A program made the translations under genes and the position numbers. A DNA stretch of 64,000 nucleotides from Kitasatospora sp. MAA19 (GTDB lineage: Bacteria; Actinomycetota; Actinomycetes; Streptomycetales; Streptomycetaceae). Shown here piece after piece: positions 7,835 through 17,262 of the stretch. The stretch is from contig NZ_JARXYZ010000035.1 in the NCBI RefSeq assembly GCF_029894125.1, forward strand, positions 1 through 64,000. Direction: 5' to 3'. The notes below the pieces were generated by a model. It was given only the letters and a program-made list of their open reading frames with translations. It was not told where the DNA came from and did no database searches. The stretch's first letter is position 1. Every line of letters begins with the position of its first letter.

Positions 7835-8383
7835 GTGCCGCACACCTCGGACGACCGACCGACCACCCCTACACCCGGCACCTACACCATCGACGCCGGA
7901 CACAGCACGATCGCCTTCACCACGCGCCACTTCTTCGGCCTGGGCGCCGTACGCGGAACGTTCGACCTCACCTCGGGGCAGGTGCACGTTGCCGCCGAGC
8001 CCACGCAGTCGTCGGCCACGGCGGTCATCGACGCCGACAGCTTCTCGACCGACAGCGGTACCCGCGACAAGGTCGTGCGCTCACCCAAGTACCTGGGCAC
8101 CGCCGCACACCCCCGCATAACCTTCGCCTCGAACGCCGTCCAGACCACGGACACCGGGTACGTCCTGCACGGAGAACTGACCGTCAAAGCCGTCACACGG
8201 CCTGTCGAACTCACCGTCGAGCAGCCGGAATTCGCAGCCGACGGAATCCGGTTCCGCGCCACCACCAGAATCGACAGGTACGCATTCGGCATTACCGTCG
8301 ACAAAGGCATGACCGCCCGTCACCTCACCCTTTCCCTCGACATTCTCGCCGTGCCCGCCGCAGGCAGCACCCCCGGCGACTAG
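7835..8383 (+). CDS. YceI-family lipid-binding protein
   Basis: A 182-residue YceI-family protein: GTYTIDAGHSTIAFTTRH at the start, then RGTFDLTSGQ, a D-A-D-S-FSTD loop, KYLGTAAHPRITF, GELTVKAVTRPVELTV and FGITVDKG. YceI proteins form lipocalin-like barrels that bind polyprenoid or lipid ligands. There is no signal peptide, so this one is probably cytoplasmic, as in many actinobacterial relatives. I chose the GTG at 7835, with CTAAGGA 6-7 bases upstream. The frame is open further upstream but holds an unrelated LuxR fragment there. Confidence 0.85.
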   Translation: MPHTSDDRPTTPTPGTYTIDAGHSTIAFTTRHFFGLGAVRGTFDLTSGQVHVAAEPTQSSATAVIDADSFSTDSGTRDKVVRSPKYLGTAAHPRITFASNAVQTTDTGYVLHGELTVKAVTRPVELTVEQPEFAADGIRFRATTRIDRYAFGITVDKGMTARHLTLSLDILAVPAAGSTPGD

Positions 8384-8425
8384 GACTTGTCCGGTCGGTC
8401 CATTGCGCCCTTAAAGCGCAACGGG

Positions 8426-8500
8426 TCACACCTGACGCCCCGACGCCGGGCAGAGCCTCGCGTGGAGGAGACCGGCCTCCCCACGGGTCGGCGAGCCTGC
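8426..8500 (-). pseudogene. C-terminal scrap of the zinc-ribbon protein gene
   Basis: The minus strand reads LLHARLCPASGRQV and stops, matching VLHARLCPAKDRKA at the end of the better-preserved copy at 18829. The DNA match (CGGGCAGAGCCTCGCGTGGA) is exact over 20 bases. The rest of the gene is missing. The 200 bases to the right (8501-8699) hold nothing I can assign. Confidence 0.55.
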
Positions 8501-8699
8501 CGCGCCGGTACTGCCTCCGCTCCTTGCCGGTAGGCAGGGGCAGCCACAGCGGGCCCAAGCCATGCCGACATGGGCGCACCCCGGATACCCCAGCGGGTCC
8601 GAGCCAGAACGAGCAAGGCGCCCCGAGGCCCCGGTCGACGGCGGCTACCGGGCGAGCCCACCCCTGCCGTCCTAAGGTAGCGACGACGCTACCAAGCGT

Positions 8700-8990
8700 G
8701 ATCACGGGAGTTCGCACGGCGCAGATTGTGAACGTGACGGAGAGCTCGTTCGAGGCCGAGGTCATCAAATCGGACCTGCCGGTGGTCCTGGAGTTCTGGG
8801 CACCGTGGTCGATGCCCTCCAAGCAGGTCGCGGAGATCCTCAAGGCGGCCGCCGAGGAGTCCAGCGGCAGGGGTCAAGGCCGCCCTGCTCAACACCGACG
8901 ACTGGCCGGACGCCCAGGCGAAGCTGAAGGCCCCCAGCATCCCGACGCTCCAGCTGTACAAGTACGGCATCGTGGAGGCAGCGAAGGCCT
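8700..8990 (+). pseudogene. Degenerate thioredoxin-like gene
   Basis: Frame one gives VTESSFEAEVIKSDLPVVLE, then FWAPWSMPSKQ. After a shift near 8865 the fold continues in another frame as VKAALLNTDDWPDAQAKLKA and SIPTLQLYKYG. This is the thioredoxin plan (W-C-G-P-C region, then the PT cis-proline loop). The active site is WSMPS instead of WCGPC, so both redox cysteines are gone as well as the frame. The 3' end merges into the next, oppositely oriented fragment. Confidence 0.7.
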
Positions 8991-9246
8991 GGACCGTGGC
9001 GAAGTCCTCGCGGCCGGCGGCGAGCAGCTCGGCGCGCTGTTCGGCGCCGAGGCCGGCCGGCGCCGTGAAGGCGCGCACCGACAGCCGTGCCGCCACCTGC
9101 AGCATGTCCAGTGCTCCGCCGGTGCCGTCCATCGGCAGGTCGGCGATCTGCGCGCCGGTGAGGCCGGCGCCGTCCGCTCCCGGTGCCGGCAACTCCGCCT
9201 CCGCCTCGCGCTCGGCCTGACGCCGGCCGTAGTGCGCCCTGCCCAT
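8975..9246 (-). pseudogene. Truncated homologue of the 56283-56756 gene
   Basis: From an ATG at 9246 the minus strand encodes AGLTGAQIADLPMDGTGG, then LSVRAFTAPAGLGAEQRAEL, colinear with AGLTGSRVAEAPLDGLAG and IAVRVCPAPPGLGGEQREAL of the protein at 56283-56756. The homology ends near 8975, where it abuts the broken thioredoxin gene. It is a 3'-truncated copy of an unknown accessory-DNA protein. Confidence 0.6.
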
Positions 9247-9255
9247 CGGTCCGGG

Positions 9256-12024
9256 CTACAGCAGCGTCGCCTCGAACTGGAACTCGGGTGCGGTCAGCGG
9301 TTGCTCGGACCAGATGACCTTGCCGCGGGCCGTGTACCTGGTCCCCCACCGCTCGGCCATCTGAGCCACCAGGAACAGACCCCGGCCCCCCTCGTCCGTG
9401 GTGGCGGCGTAGCGCAGATGGGGGGCGGTGCTGCTGCCGTCGGAGACCTCGCAGACCAGGCTGGTGTCACGCAGCATGCGGACGCGGATCGGCTCGGTGC
9501 CGTAGCGGATGGCGTTGGTGATCAGCTCGCTGAGGATCAGCTCGGTGGTAAAGCTCAGGTCTTCCAGGCCCCAGACGGTCAGTTGGGCGACGCAGTCATT
9601 GCGGATGCGGGAGACGGCGGCGAAGTCGTCGGGTACGTCCCAGGTGGCCACCTGGTCGGGCTCGAACAGGCGAGTGCGGGCGATGAGGAGTGCGATGTCG
9701 TCGCTCGGCTGGGGCAGGACCAGTGCGTCGAACACCGCCCGGCAGGTGTCCTCTGGGGATCCGTCGGCTCGGGTGCCGGCCAGGCAGTCACGCAGCGCGG
9801 CGAGCCCACTCTCCAGGTCACGCTCGCGGGACTCGACCAACCCATTGGTATAGAGCACCAGTGCGGTGCCGGGTGCCAGCTGGAGTTCGGTGGTTTCGAA
9901 GGGCAGGCCGCCCACGCCGAGCGGCGGGCCGGCGGGTAGGTCGACGAACTCCACGCTGCCGTCGGTCTGCACCAGCGCGGGCGGGGGGTGCCCGGCCCGC
10001 GCCATCGTGCAGTGCCCGGAGACCGGATCGTAGATCGCGTACAGGCAGGTGGCGCCCGTGACCGCCCGCTCACCCTCGCCCTCGATGCCACCTTCTCCCG
10101 CAGCCGCCTCACCCTGGTCGAGGTGGGCGACCAGTTCGTCGAGGCGGGCGAGCAGCTCGTCCGGGGGCAGGTCGAGGGCGGAGAAGTTGAGCACGGCCGT
10201 GCGCAGTCGGCCCATGGTGGCGGCGGCGTGCAGGCCGTGGCCGACGACGTCGCCGACAACCAGCGCCACGCGGAAGCCGGGCAACGGGATGACGTCGAAC
10301 CAGTCCCCGCCGACCCCCCGCTGCGCCGGCCGGTAGCGGTAGGCCACCTCCAGGGCGCTCTGCCGGGGCAGGCTGCGGGGCAGCAGGCTACGCTGCAGCG
10401 TCTCGGCCATCCGGTGTTCGCGGGTGTAGCGGCGGGCGTTGTCGACGCACATCGCCGCGCGCGCGACCAGCTCCTCAGCGAAGGAGACATCCTCCTCCCC
10501 GAACGGTGCGGACTCCCCCGCGCGCCAGAAAGTGACCGTGCCCAGGGTCAGGCCGCGCGCCTTGAGCGGCGCGGAGATCAGCGAGTGGACTCCGAACGCG
10601 AGGATCCGCTCGGCGGTCCGCGGGTCGCGCGCCCGCCAGGCCCGCGCCCGACGAAGCTCGGCCACCAGCGTGGCACGCCCGCTCTCCAGGGCAGTGGCCT
10701 CCGGTGTGCCGGGCAGCGGACTGATCTGCGCACCCACCGGATAGAACGGCCACTCCTCGCGGATGCCGCCGGCGGCCACACAGCGGATCCGCGGGCCGCC
10801 AGCAATACCCGTACCCGGCAGCGGCTCGTCCCCCCGCAGCACCGCCTCGGCCAGCTCGACCGTGACGAAGTCCGCGAACCCGGGAACCGCCACATCCGCC
10901 AGCTCCTGCGCGGTCCGCACCACGTCCAGGGTGGTGCCCACCCGAAGCCCCGCGTCGTACAGCAGCCTAAGCCGCGCCCGCACCGCCTCGGCCTGCCCGG
11001 CCAGCGCCCGCAGCTCGGTAGTGTCCCGGACCGTCGCCACACTCCCCGGCCCCCCGCCGAACGGCGCGGTCGGACGGTTGTTGACCGCGAGCAGCCGGTC
11101 CTCGACCAGGTGCACCTCGTCGGTGGCGGCCCGCCCCGACACCAGCAGCTCGGCCAGCCCAGGATCGAGCCCCAGCTCGGCGACCGGCCGCCCCTCCACC
11201 TCGGGCGGCAGCTCCAGCAACCGCCGGGCCTCGTCGTTCGCCAGCACCACCCGCCCGTCCCCGCCGACGATCAGCACACCCTCGCGCACCGCGTGCAGCA
11301 CCGCGTCATGGTGCTCGTACATCCGCGTCATCTCGGCCGGGCCCTGGCCGTGCGTCTGGCGCCGCAGCCGCCGCCGCACCAGCACCGCCCCGCCCGTCCC
11401 CGCGGCCAGCGCAGCCACCGCACCACCGAGCAGGACCGGCAACTGCCGGGCCGCCACGCTGGTTGCATTCTTGACGGATTGGCCCACCGAGACCAGGCCG
11501 GCGACCGAACCATCCGGCCTGGCAATCGGCGCAACGGTGTCCATGTCATGTCCCAGCGGCGTGGTCTCGGTCGTGGTGACCGGCCCCTTCAGGGCCCCCT
11601 GGTAGGAGCCGTAGACGTGCTGTCCGATCAGCTCGGGATGGTCGGTGGAGGCGTAACGGATCCCGTTGGTGCCGAAGATCACGATGTAGTCGAAGCCGCC
11701 GCTCTTCTGCACGTCCAGGGCCAGCGGCTGCAGCACCGCGGTCGGATCGGCACTGTCCAGAGCAGCCGCCATCCCTGGATAGCGCGACAACGTGACGGCT
11801 GCGGCGCGCGTGCGGTGCGCGGCATCACTCGTGGCGTAGTTCCGGGCCTGGAGGACGAGCGCCGTCAGCGCCGCGCCGACCAGCAGCACCACCACGACCA
11901 GCATCCACAGGAACACCTGCCCGGCAACACTGCGCACCCGCAGCCGCGAGCGCAGCCCGCCCCGGGTAGACCGGTGTTCTCCCGGTCCGCCCGGTGTCGT
12001 GCCCCCAAGGGCATGGCTGTCCAT
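9256..12024 (-). CDS. Membrane sensor SpoIIE-type Ser/Thr phosphatase with anti-sigma kinase domain
   Basis: About 922 residues. In order: membrane segment (VFLWMLVVVVLLVGAALTAL), an extracytoplasmic CitA/DcuS-like sensor (YIVIFGTNGIRYASTDHPEL), a second membrane segment, PAS (about 245-350), GAF (about 370-540), a PP2C-type SpoIIE phosphatase (GGDWFDVIPL, VVGDVVGHG, YDP, AGHPPPAL, SDDIALLIAR) and a C-terminal HATPase of the RsbW type (LSELITNAIRYG, DEGGRGLFLV). Such proteins control sigma factors by (de)phosphorylating anti-anti-sigma partners. The start is uncertain: ATGs at 12099, 12033 and 12024 are in frame, none with a good SD; I use 12024. No cognate sigma gene is nearby. Confidence 0.85.
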   Translation of the reverse strand: MDSHALGGTTPGGPGEHRSTRGGLRSRLRVRSVAGQVFLWMLVVVVLLVGAALTALVLQARNYATSDAAHRTRAAAVTLSRYPGMAAALDSADPTAVLQPLALDVQKSGGFDYIVIFGTNGIRYASTDHPELIGQHVYGSYQGALKGPVTTTETTPLGHDMDTVAPIARPDGSVAGLVSVGQSVKNATSVAARQLPVLLGGAVAALAAGTGGAVLVRRRLRRQTHGQGPAEMTRMYEHHDAVLHAVREGVLIVGGDGRVVLANDEARRLLELPPEVEGRPVAELGLDPGLAELLVSGRAATDEVHLVEDRLLAVNNRPTAPFGGGPGSVATVRDTTELRALAGQAEAVRARLRLLYDAGLRVGTTLDVVRTAQELADVAVPGFADFVTVELAEAVLRGDEPLPGTGIAGGPRIRCVAAGGIREEWPFYPVGAQISPLPGTPEATALESGRATLVAELRRARAWRARDPRTAERILAFGVHSLISAPLKARGLTLGTVTFWRAGESAPFGEEDVSFAEELVARAAMCVDNARRYTREHRMAETLQRSLLPRSLPRQSALEVAYRYRPAQRGVGGDWFDVIPLPGFRVALVVGDVVGHGLHAAATMGRLRTAVLNFSALDLPPDELLARLDELVAHLDQGEAAAGEGGIEGEGERAVTGATCLYAIYDPVSGHCTMARAGHPPPALVQTDGSVEFVDLPAGPPLGVGGLPFETTELQLAPGTALVLYTNGLVESRERDLESGLAALRDCLAGTRADGSPEDTCRAVFDALVLPQPSDDIALLIARTRLFEPDQVATWDVPDDFAAVSRIRNDCVAQLTVWGLEDLSFTTELILSELITNAIRYGTEPIRVRMLRDTSLVCEVSDGSSTAPHLRYAATTDEGGRGLFLVAQMAERWGTRYTARGKVIWSEQPLTAPEFQFEATLL

Positions 12025-12292
12025 CTCATGCATCCAGGCCGTCCGCGCGCATCCGGATCTTGAGGCATCCACGCTGCCACCCAGCCTCGAAATATGCATG
12101 CTCGAATCGCCGGAGGGCCGGACAGAGCGTCAGGCAGGTCGGTGCCCTGGAGCCGGCGGCCGAGGTGAGAGCCTCCTCCCCGTCGTCCCTGCCCTGCTCC
12201 GCCCGTCCGCACTGTCCCCGCGCTGGCTCCCACCACCAGGGCGATCGTCAAGCACTACGGCGCCGACAGCCTCCGCCTCCGAGCTGTCCGCC

Positions 12293-12475
12293 GACAGCAC
12301 CGAGGTGTACCGGCCCACCGCCGAACTCGCCTGCACCGCCGGCGCCGGCGACGAACGCCTCCGGCCGCGGGCGTTCGTCGAACTCCACCGCCCCGGAGGC
12401 GGCGACGAGCAGACCGTAGCGCAGCTGACCGCCTGCACCAGGCTGCTCGCCGATCTGTTCGGCACCACTGCCTGA
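12293..12475 (+). pseudogene. C-terminal fragment of a replication-relaxation gene
   Basis: The frame encodes TEVYRPTAELACTAGAGDER, then AFVELHRPGGGDEQTVAQLT and stops. It is colinear with AEVYRPAAHLAYTAGTGDER and AFIERHRPGVGDEQTAAQLA in the copy at 25059-25981. Both the winged-helix half and the extreme C-terminus are missing. Confidence 0.7.
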
Positions 12476-12514
12476 CGCGAACTCAGCCTGGGCACCAACC
12501 AGGTTGACCACCGG

Positions 12515-12560
12515 TAGCGGAGACCAACGCGGCCACCAGCTCCCGCTTGGTCGGCAGCAA
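12515..12560 (-). pseudogene. Scrap of the zinc-ribbon protein gene
   Basis: The minus strand reads LPTKRELVAALVSA, the block that follows the second CxxC in the zinc-ribbon copies at 14300-15240 and 18829-19190. Nothing else of the gene remains here. Confidence 0.5.
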
Positions 12561-12739
12561 TCGGCAAGGCGCCGAGGCCGAAGGCGCAGGTGAGGGCGAT
12601 GCACTCGGGCATCTCAGTGAATCAGGCGACAGGTGGACAGGGCTGCCGATGTAAGGGCCTTCCACTGCGTCACCATGAGCGACCGTCAGCAACGACGTTC
12701 GCAGGACCGCACTGGAAACGGCAGGAGTGCAGAAAGCCC

Positions 12740-14215
12740 ATGAGTATCTCCGAACCCAAGCCCGATCGGCCCGATCGGGTGGCCGACAACGACGGCGGCG
12801 ACCCCACAGACCCCACGGGTCCCACCGGCCGGCTGGCCACCTGGCTTGCCGGCACCTCGCTGGGAGAGATGCCGCGTTCCGTGCGCGAGCGCGCCAAGCA
12901 CCTGCTGCTCGACGGTATTGCCTGTGCCCTGGTCGGAGCCAGGCTTCCTGTCTCCCGCAAGGGTGTCGAGGGGGTCACCGCGCTGGACAACGCCGGGAGC
13001 GCCGCGCTGATCGGCTGGGGAGCCCTCACGACCAGCGCGCCGTCGGCGGCGATGCTCAACTCCAGCTTCATCCAGGGCTTCGAACTCGACGACTACCACC
13101 CGCTCGCCCCATTGCACAGCAACGCGCTGGTCGTGCCAGCCATGCTCGCGGCGGTCCCACACGTCGGTGAGGTGTCAGGGGCCCGCTTCCTGCTCGGCGC
13201 GATCCTCGGCTATGAGACGGGGCCACGGGTGGGCATGGCCCTGGGGGGCCTGGAGATGATCTCCCGCGGCTGGCATTCGGGTGTGGTCTTCGGTACCCAC
13301 AGCGCCGCGGTGTCTGCCGGGACGCTCTATGGGCTGGACGCCGCCGGATTCGAGGACGCCTTAGGGATGGCCGCCACCCAGTCATGCGGCCTGATGTCGG
13401 CGCAGTTCGAGTCGATGGTCAAGCGGATGCAGCACGGCTTCGCCGCGCGCAACGGCCTGACCGCGGCCGCGCTCGCCGCGTCGGGCTACGTCGGCATCAA
13501 GCGGGTCTTCGAGCGTGAGTACGGCGGCTTCCTGTCCACCTTCGGAGAGGGGCACAGCCCCGACGCCGGGCAGATCACCGCGGGCCTGGGCACGGTCTGG
13601 GAGACCGAGCGCATCGCGGTGAAGGCATACGCCGCCATGGGCCTGCTGCACGCCGCCATCGACGCTGCCCTCCACCTGCGGTCGGAGCACAAGCTGACGG
13701 CCGACCAGGTCGAACGAATCGAGATCGACCTACCGGAAGCCGCCTATGGACACGGAGGGTGGCGGGCGGTCCGACCGCTCGAGCCGATCGGCGCCCAGAT
13801 GAACGTGGCCTACACGGTGGCGGTGGCGCTCATCGACGGGGACGTGCTCATCGGCCAGTTCACCGAGGAACGGATCAATCGCGACGACGTGTGGAACCTG
13901 ATCGACCGCACGGAAACACGCCACGAAGAGGCGTACGACCGGCTCCCGGCCGATGAAAGGCTCACTACACGGTTGCGCCTGACCCTGAAAGACGGCGGCG
14001 TCCGCGAGGCGGTCGTCCGGCACCCCCGCGGCACCGGCGACCGCCTTCTGACCAACGCGGAGATCGTCGACAAGTACCGCAGCCTGACGCACTCCGTGGT
14101 CTCCCCGGGCCGCCAGGCCGCCATCGAGAACGCCGTCCTCGGCCTCGAAGCCCTCGACGACATCTCCCAGCTGACCGCCCTGCTCACCCCGGCTGTGCGG
14201 CCCGCCTTGGACTGA
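12740..14215 (+). CDS. MmgE/PrpD-family protein (2-methylcitrate dehydratase-like)
   Basis: A 491-residue MmgE/PrpD protein, the family of 2-methylcitrate dehydratase and cis-aconitate decarboxylase. Diagnostic stretches are KHLLLDGIACALVGAR, SAAMLNSSFIQGFELDDYH, HSNALVVPAMLA, GWHSGVVFGTHSAA, the MQHGFAARNGL region and VKAYAAMGLLHAAID. It starts at the ATG at 12740, 13 bases after AGGAG. It is not beside prpB/prpC, so methylcitrate-cycle function is not supported by context; a related hydratase or decarboxylase activity is as likely. It is a complete gene between fragments. Confidence 0.85.
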   Translation: MSISEPKPDRPDRVADNDGGDPTDPTGPTGRLATWLAGTSLGEMPRSVRERAKHLLLDGIACALVGARLPVSRKGVEGVTALDNAGSAALIGWGALTTSAPSAAMLNSSFIQGFELDDYHPLAPLHSNALVVPAMLAAVPHVGEVSGARFLLGAILGYETGPRVGMALGGLEMISRGWHSGVVFGTHSAAVSAGTLYGLDAAGFEDALGMAATQSCGLMSAQFESMVKRMQHGFAARNGLTAAALAASGYVGIKRVFEREYGGFLSTFGEGHSPDAGQITAGLGTVWETERIAVKAYAAMGLLHAAIDAALHLRSEHKLTADQVERIEIDLPEAAYGHGGWRAVRPLEPIGAQMNVAYTVAVALIDGDVLIGQFTEERINRDDVWNLIDRTETRHEEAYDRLPADERLTTRLRLTLKDGGVREAVVRHPRGTGDRLLTNAEIVDKYRSLTHSVVSPGRQAAIENAVLGLEALDDISQLTALLTPAVRPALD

Positions 14216-14299
14216 GAGGGCATTTGATGTGAACAGATTGCCCTTCATGCCCAACCTCGACCCGGACGAGTTCGACCGGCTCGAACGCGAGGGCCAGAT

Positions 14300-15240
14300 C
14301 AAGCCGGAAAGTCGCGGGCATGCTGCCCACCACCACCACGGATCGCTCGGCGCGGTCACCATCGCGGCCACCAACTCCCGCTTGGTCGGGGCGGGCAGCA
14401 CCAGCGGGCCCAGCTCCTCCACCTCCCGGTCGCTCACGCACTGCGGGCACTCCAACCGGTCCGGGCCCGCCTTCTCGTCGAGTTCCAGTGGTGAGCCCGC
14501 CTTCCCACCAACCGAGCCCCGGCACGTCCAGCACCGGCGCAGCGCGGCGTTGGTCTCCCGGGCCTTCTCCAGGCGCTTGAGAGCCTTGGCGGCGGCCTTC
14601 TCCTGGCGTTCCTCGTGCTTGTGGTGGCAGGGGTAGCAGTGGCCGCCGGGGCGGAGGGTCCACTGTCCGTGGAGCCCGTACTCGTAGGTGCTTTCTGCTT
14701 GGGGACCTGGCCGCAGTCGGCGCAGGCCAGGGTCTGCATCAGCTCGTGGTGGGCCTGGCGGGCCTTCTTCTCGCGGGCCTTCTGGCACTGGTCGTAGGCG
14801 GTGCGGTTGTCCGGGTTGTCCAGCGCGTCGGTCAGACAGTGCCGTCCGGGGCGGCCGTAGCGCCACCAGACGGGGCCGAGCGGGCCGGGCTCGGCCAGCA
14901 GCTCCAGGGTGGTCACGACGACCGGGACGGCGTCGTCGTAGACCCGCCAGCCGTCCCCGTCGTTGTCTTCCCGGCGCACCGTGCACCACTGCCCGCCCCA
15001 GACCTCGGCCGACAGCTCGGCCGCGTTCTGCTGCCGGTTGGCCAGCGCGACCGGTCCGGCGTCGGTGACGACCAGGGCGACCGGCGGGTAGCCGGCGCGG
15101 GTGTGGCCGGGCCAGGTACGGCGCCACCAGTGCACCGTGCGGTCGCTGGTCAGCGGTAGCGACCTTGAGGACGCCGAGCGCGCCGAGGACATCGCCGCGC
15201 AGGGCGTTGGTCGAGCCGTTGGGATTTGGGGGCGAGCCCG
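14300..15240 (-). pseudogene. Frameshifted Cys-rich zinc-ribbon protein gene
   Basis: Two to three frames must be joined. The N-terminal part (DRTVHWWRRTWPGHTRAGYP, WRVYDDAVPVVVTTLELLAE) leads to KARQAHHELMQTLACADCG. After a shift near 14680 comes HCYPCHHKHEERQEKAAAKA, then LRRCWTCRG, LECPQC and the closing LPAPTKRELVAAMV. Four CxxC pairs point to structural zinc ribbons. I do not know the family's function. Related pieces at 8426, 12515, 18829 and 36650 suggest a module that travels with the replication-relaxation genes. Confidence 0.65.
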
Positions 15241-15277
15241 GTGTCGACCACACGGGCACCCGCTTGGGAGCGAGCCC

Positions 15278-15445
15278 TTAGAACCGGCCGAGGGCGACGG
15301 CGAACTCGCAGCGTTCCGGACCGCGTCGGGAAGCGTCGAAGAACTCGAAATCGCCGTAGGCGTCGCTGGCGATCACCCGCATGCGCCCGCCAGCCGCCTT
15401 GAGCGGGTCGATCCCGGTCTCCTCGGGGCGCACCTCGGCCTGCAT
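15278..15445 (-). CDS. Small hypothetical protein (55 aa)
   Basis: From an ATG at 15445 the frame encodes MQAEVRPEETGIDPLKAAGG, then RMRVIASDAYGDFEFFDASR and ends ALGRF. The frame stays open, and reads sensibly, for about 15 codons upstream, so the true start may be a GTG near 15454 or the 5' end may be lost. Codon use is typical. Unknown function. Confidence 0.4.
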   Translation of the reverse strand: MQAEVRPEETGIDPLKAAGGRMRVIASDAYGDFEFFDASRRGPERCEFAVALGRF

Positions 15446-15493
15446 CGTGGCGCACACGCCCTGCGCCGGCTGCTCGGGGTCGATGGTGACGGG

Positions 15494-15817
15494 CTACTCG
15501 GCGTCCTCGCAGGCCCGAGCGGATGCCAGGGCCTTGGCGAGGGCGCGGGCGTCGACGCGGTGAGCCAAAGTGCGGCACACGGCCTTCCGTGGCCCCTGGC
15601 GGCCCTTACGGCTTTCGTCCAGCACGGCGACGGCCGCGGGGCCCCGGCCGAGTCTGCGAGTCGCCGCACCCGAACCTCTCGCGGGGCGCAGCCTGTCAGG
15701 GGAAGGCTGGCCCGGGCTCGCTGCCCGGGCCAGCAGCGATCGGATGACGGCGGAGTCGACGGCGACGACCCGGTCCGCGTCCGGAGGTGCCGGGTGGCTC
15801 AGGGCGAGTACCTGCAC
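15494..15817 (-). CDS. Hypothetical protein, possibly chimeric
   Basis: Up to 107 codons. The C-terminal 50 residues (AAVAVLDESRKGRQGPRKAV, then DARALAKALASARACEDAE) look like a real helical domain. The N-terminal part overlaps the 3' end of the CAP gene and may be non-coding. It ends 50 bases before the 55-aa frame and may share an operon with it. Unrecognised. Confidence 0.3.
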   Translation of the reverse strand: MQVLALSHPAPPDADRVVAVDSAVIRSLLARAASPGQPSPDRLRPARGSGAATRRLGRGPAAVAVLDESRKGRQGPRKAVCRTLAHRVDARALAKALASARACEDAE

Positions 15818-16314
15818 ACCGTGACGCCGCTCTTCGCTCCGCAGCCCATCTTGCTGTAACTAGGGTTGATCATGTTGTAGTAGTGACCCCAGCGGTAGTA
15901 CCCCGTCTGGTTGGCGTACGGGTCATGGTTGGGATCGGAGTCGTAGGCGCTCTTCTCGCTGGCCCAGTGCCCCGTGGCCTGGCTCGGCCCGGCGCTCGAC
16001 ATGTTCTCGGCGGCGTTGCTTGTCGGCCCGTGGTGCAACGAGCCGCCCGCGGTGGATGCCGGGTTGTCAGCCCAGGACTGTGCCGCGGAGGCAAGCCCGC
16101 TGTCCCAGGTCAGACCTGACTGGCCGGCCTGGGCACGAACGCTGTTGGTCTCGGAGAGGATGGCCTGTTGGTCGCCGGGGCTGATCTGGGCGGGAAACTC
16201 CGCCGCAGGGGAGACGGTCGCGGTGGCAACCGTCGCCAGCATCATGCCTCCGGTCATCAGCGCCGTTGCGAAGATGTTCGCGGCGCGATGGTGTACCCGA
16301 GTTGGATTTCTCAT
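15799..16314 (-). CDS. Secreted CAP/SCP-domain protein
   Basis: A 171-residue exported protein: a Sec signal of about 38 residues (ALMTGGMMLATVATATVSPA, then A-E), then a CAP domain (PR-1/SCP fold) with ETNSVRAQAG, LTWDSGLASAAQSWAD, HHGPTSNAAENM, YYRWGHYYNMINPSYSKMGC and a C-terminal CRYSP. The conserved His of the HYYNMI-type motif and the C-terminal Cys pair are present. Bacterial CAP proteins are extracellular and of varied function. The ATG at 16314 follows an AGGGGGG site. Complete. Confidence 0.85.
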   Translation of the reverse strand: MRNPTRVHHRAANIFATALMTGGMMLATVATATVSPAAEFPAQISPGDQQAILSETNSVRAQAGQSGLTWDSGLASAAQSWADNPASTAGGSLHHGPTSNAAENMSSAGPSQATGHWASEKSAYDSDPNHDPYANQTGYYRWGHYYNMINPSYSKMGCGAKSGVTVCRYSP

Positions 16315-16878
16315 TGCGACCCCCCTGGTCGCACAGAAAGCAGCAGCAAGTGCCGGCGCGGACCACGGCCGTCACGGAAGCGGGCCGCACGCCTGGCTCA
16401 TGCGATGGCCAGGATGCCATCGGCGACAAATCGCCCTGTCCGGCGGCCACATGACCGCCGTCAATAGCACCAGCGTATGTCCAGGACGTCTTCGCGGCGA
16501 CTGAATAAGCCGCTGAGATTTCTTTGCACAGCCGGTGATCGAGGCTCTGCGCTTCGTAGCCTCGAATCCCGTCGCCCTGGCCAACTGACTTTCCCAGACG
16601 GCGATTTCTGCGAATTCGTCGCGGTTTCAAGTCAGGAGCTCCCGTGAATCGGACTCCGGCACCTCCGGCCGTTTCACGCCTTTCACCGAGCCCCGACGCC
16701 CCCGCGCACAGCGGCTTCGTCCTCGACAACAGAAGGCGCTGAGTGATGAGTTCGGGGAGCGCTGCGTACCGCAGGTCGGGAACCTGGGAGCGCTGCAACG
16801 TGTGGTCATACGGCGGGGCGTGCCTGCCGCCGGCTGAAACAGGTGGAGGCTGCGCTCGCCGGTCGTCATGATCTGTAC
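16315..16878. other. Non-coding stretch upstream of the CAP gene
   Basis: About 560 bases between two divergent genes. I see no credible gene; long frames here lack start sites and carry shadow-type composition. It presumably holds both promoters. Confidence 0.5.
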
Positions 16879-17262
16879 ATGGAACAAATCGTCGATCTTG
16901 ATCACGCGGCTGTCGAAGTCGCCGAGCGCAGGACGGATTGGGAGCGCCGGGGGCTGGCAGTCGGGCACGTGACCTGGCGTGACGAGGCCGCACCGTGGCC
17001 ACAGCGCCTTGAAACGGACCGGTCGTCGGTGACCGAACCCGACTCGATCGGCATCCTCATCACAGGCCCCGGCGACGCACGGCTCTCGGTCGTCCTGTTC
17101 CGTGGCGGTTGGGCCGACATCGACTTCATCGCAACCATCGACGACGCGGGAACGCTGCCGACCCCTGACATCGATTCAGCCCGGGCCTTCGGTGATCTTC
17201 TAGATCGCTGTGTGGCCCGGGTCTTCGGTTCGCAGGGCTCCGGGAGACAGAGCACTCCGTAG
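16879..17262 (+). CDS. Hypothetical soluble protein (127 aa)
   Basis: Begins MEQIVDLDHAAVEV at 16879; an in-frame ATG at 16843 would add 12 residues. The product has alternating strands and helices (IGILITGPGDARLSVVLFRG, WADIDFIATID, FGDLLDRCVARVFG) and resembles the small single-domain proteins often found as immunity factors, but I cannot name a family. No toxin-like gene lies beside it. Confidence 0.5.
   Translation: MEQIVDLDHAAVEVAERRTDWERRGLAVGHVTWRDEAAPWPQRLETDRSSVTEPDSIGILITGPGDARLSVVLFRGGWADIDFIATIDDAGTLPTPDIDSARAFGDLLDRCVARVFGSQGSGRQSTP

Noticed and set aside
8667-8690. GTCCTAAGGTAGCGA resembles a universally conserved stretch of 23S rRNA
   Set aside because: The match is about 15 bases only, with no flanking rRNA sequence; the following bases form a small local hairpin (GGTAGCG/CGCTACC). 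Treated as coincidence.
9988-12063. 691-codon plus-strand frame opposite the SpoIIE phosphatase
   Set aside because: Shadow frame; all recognisable domains (PAS, GAF, SpoIIE, HATPase) lie on the minus strand.
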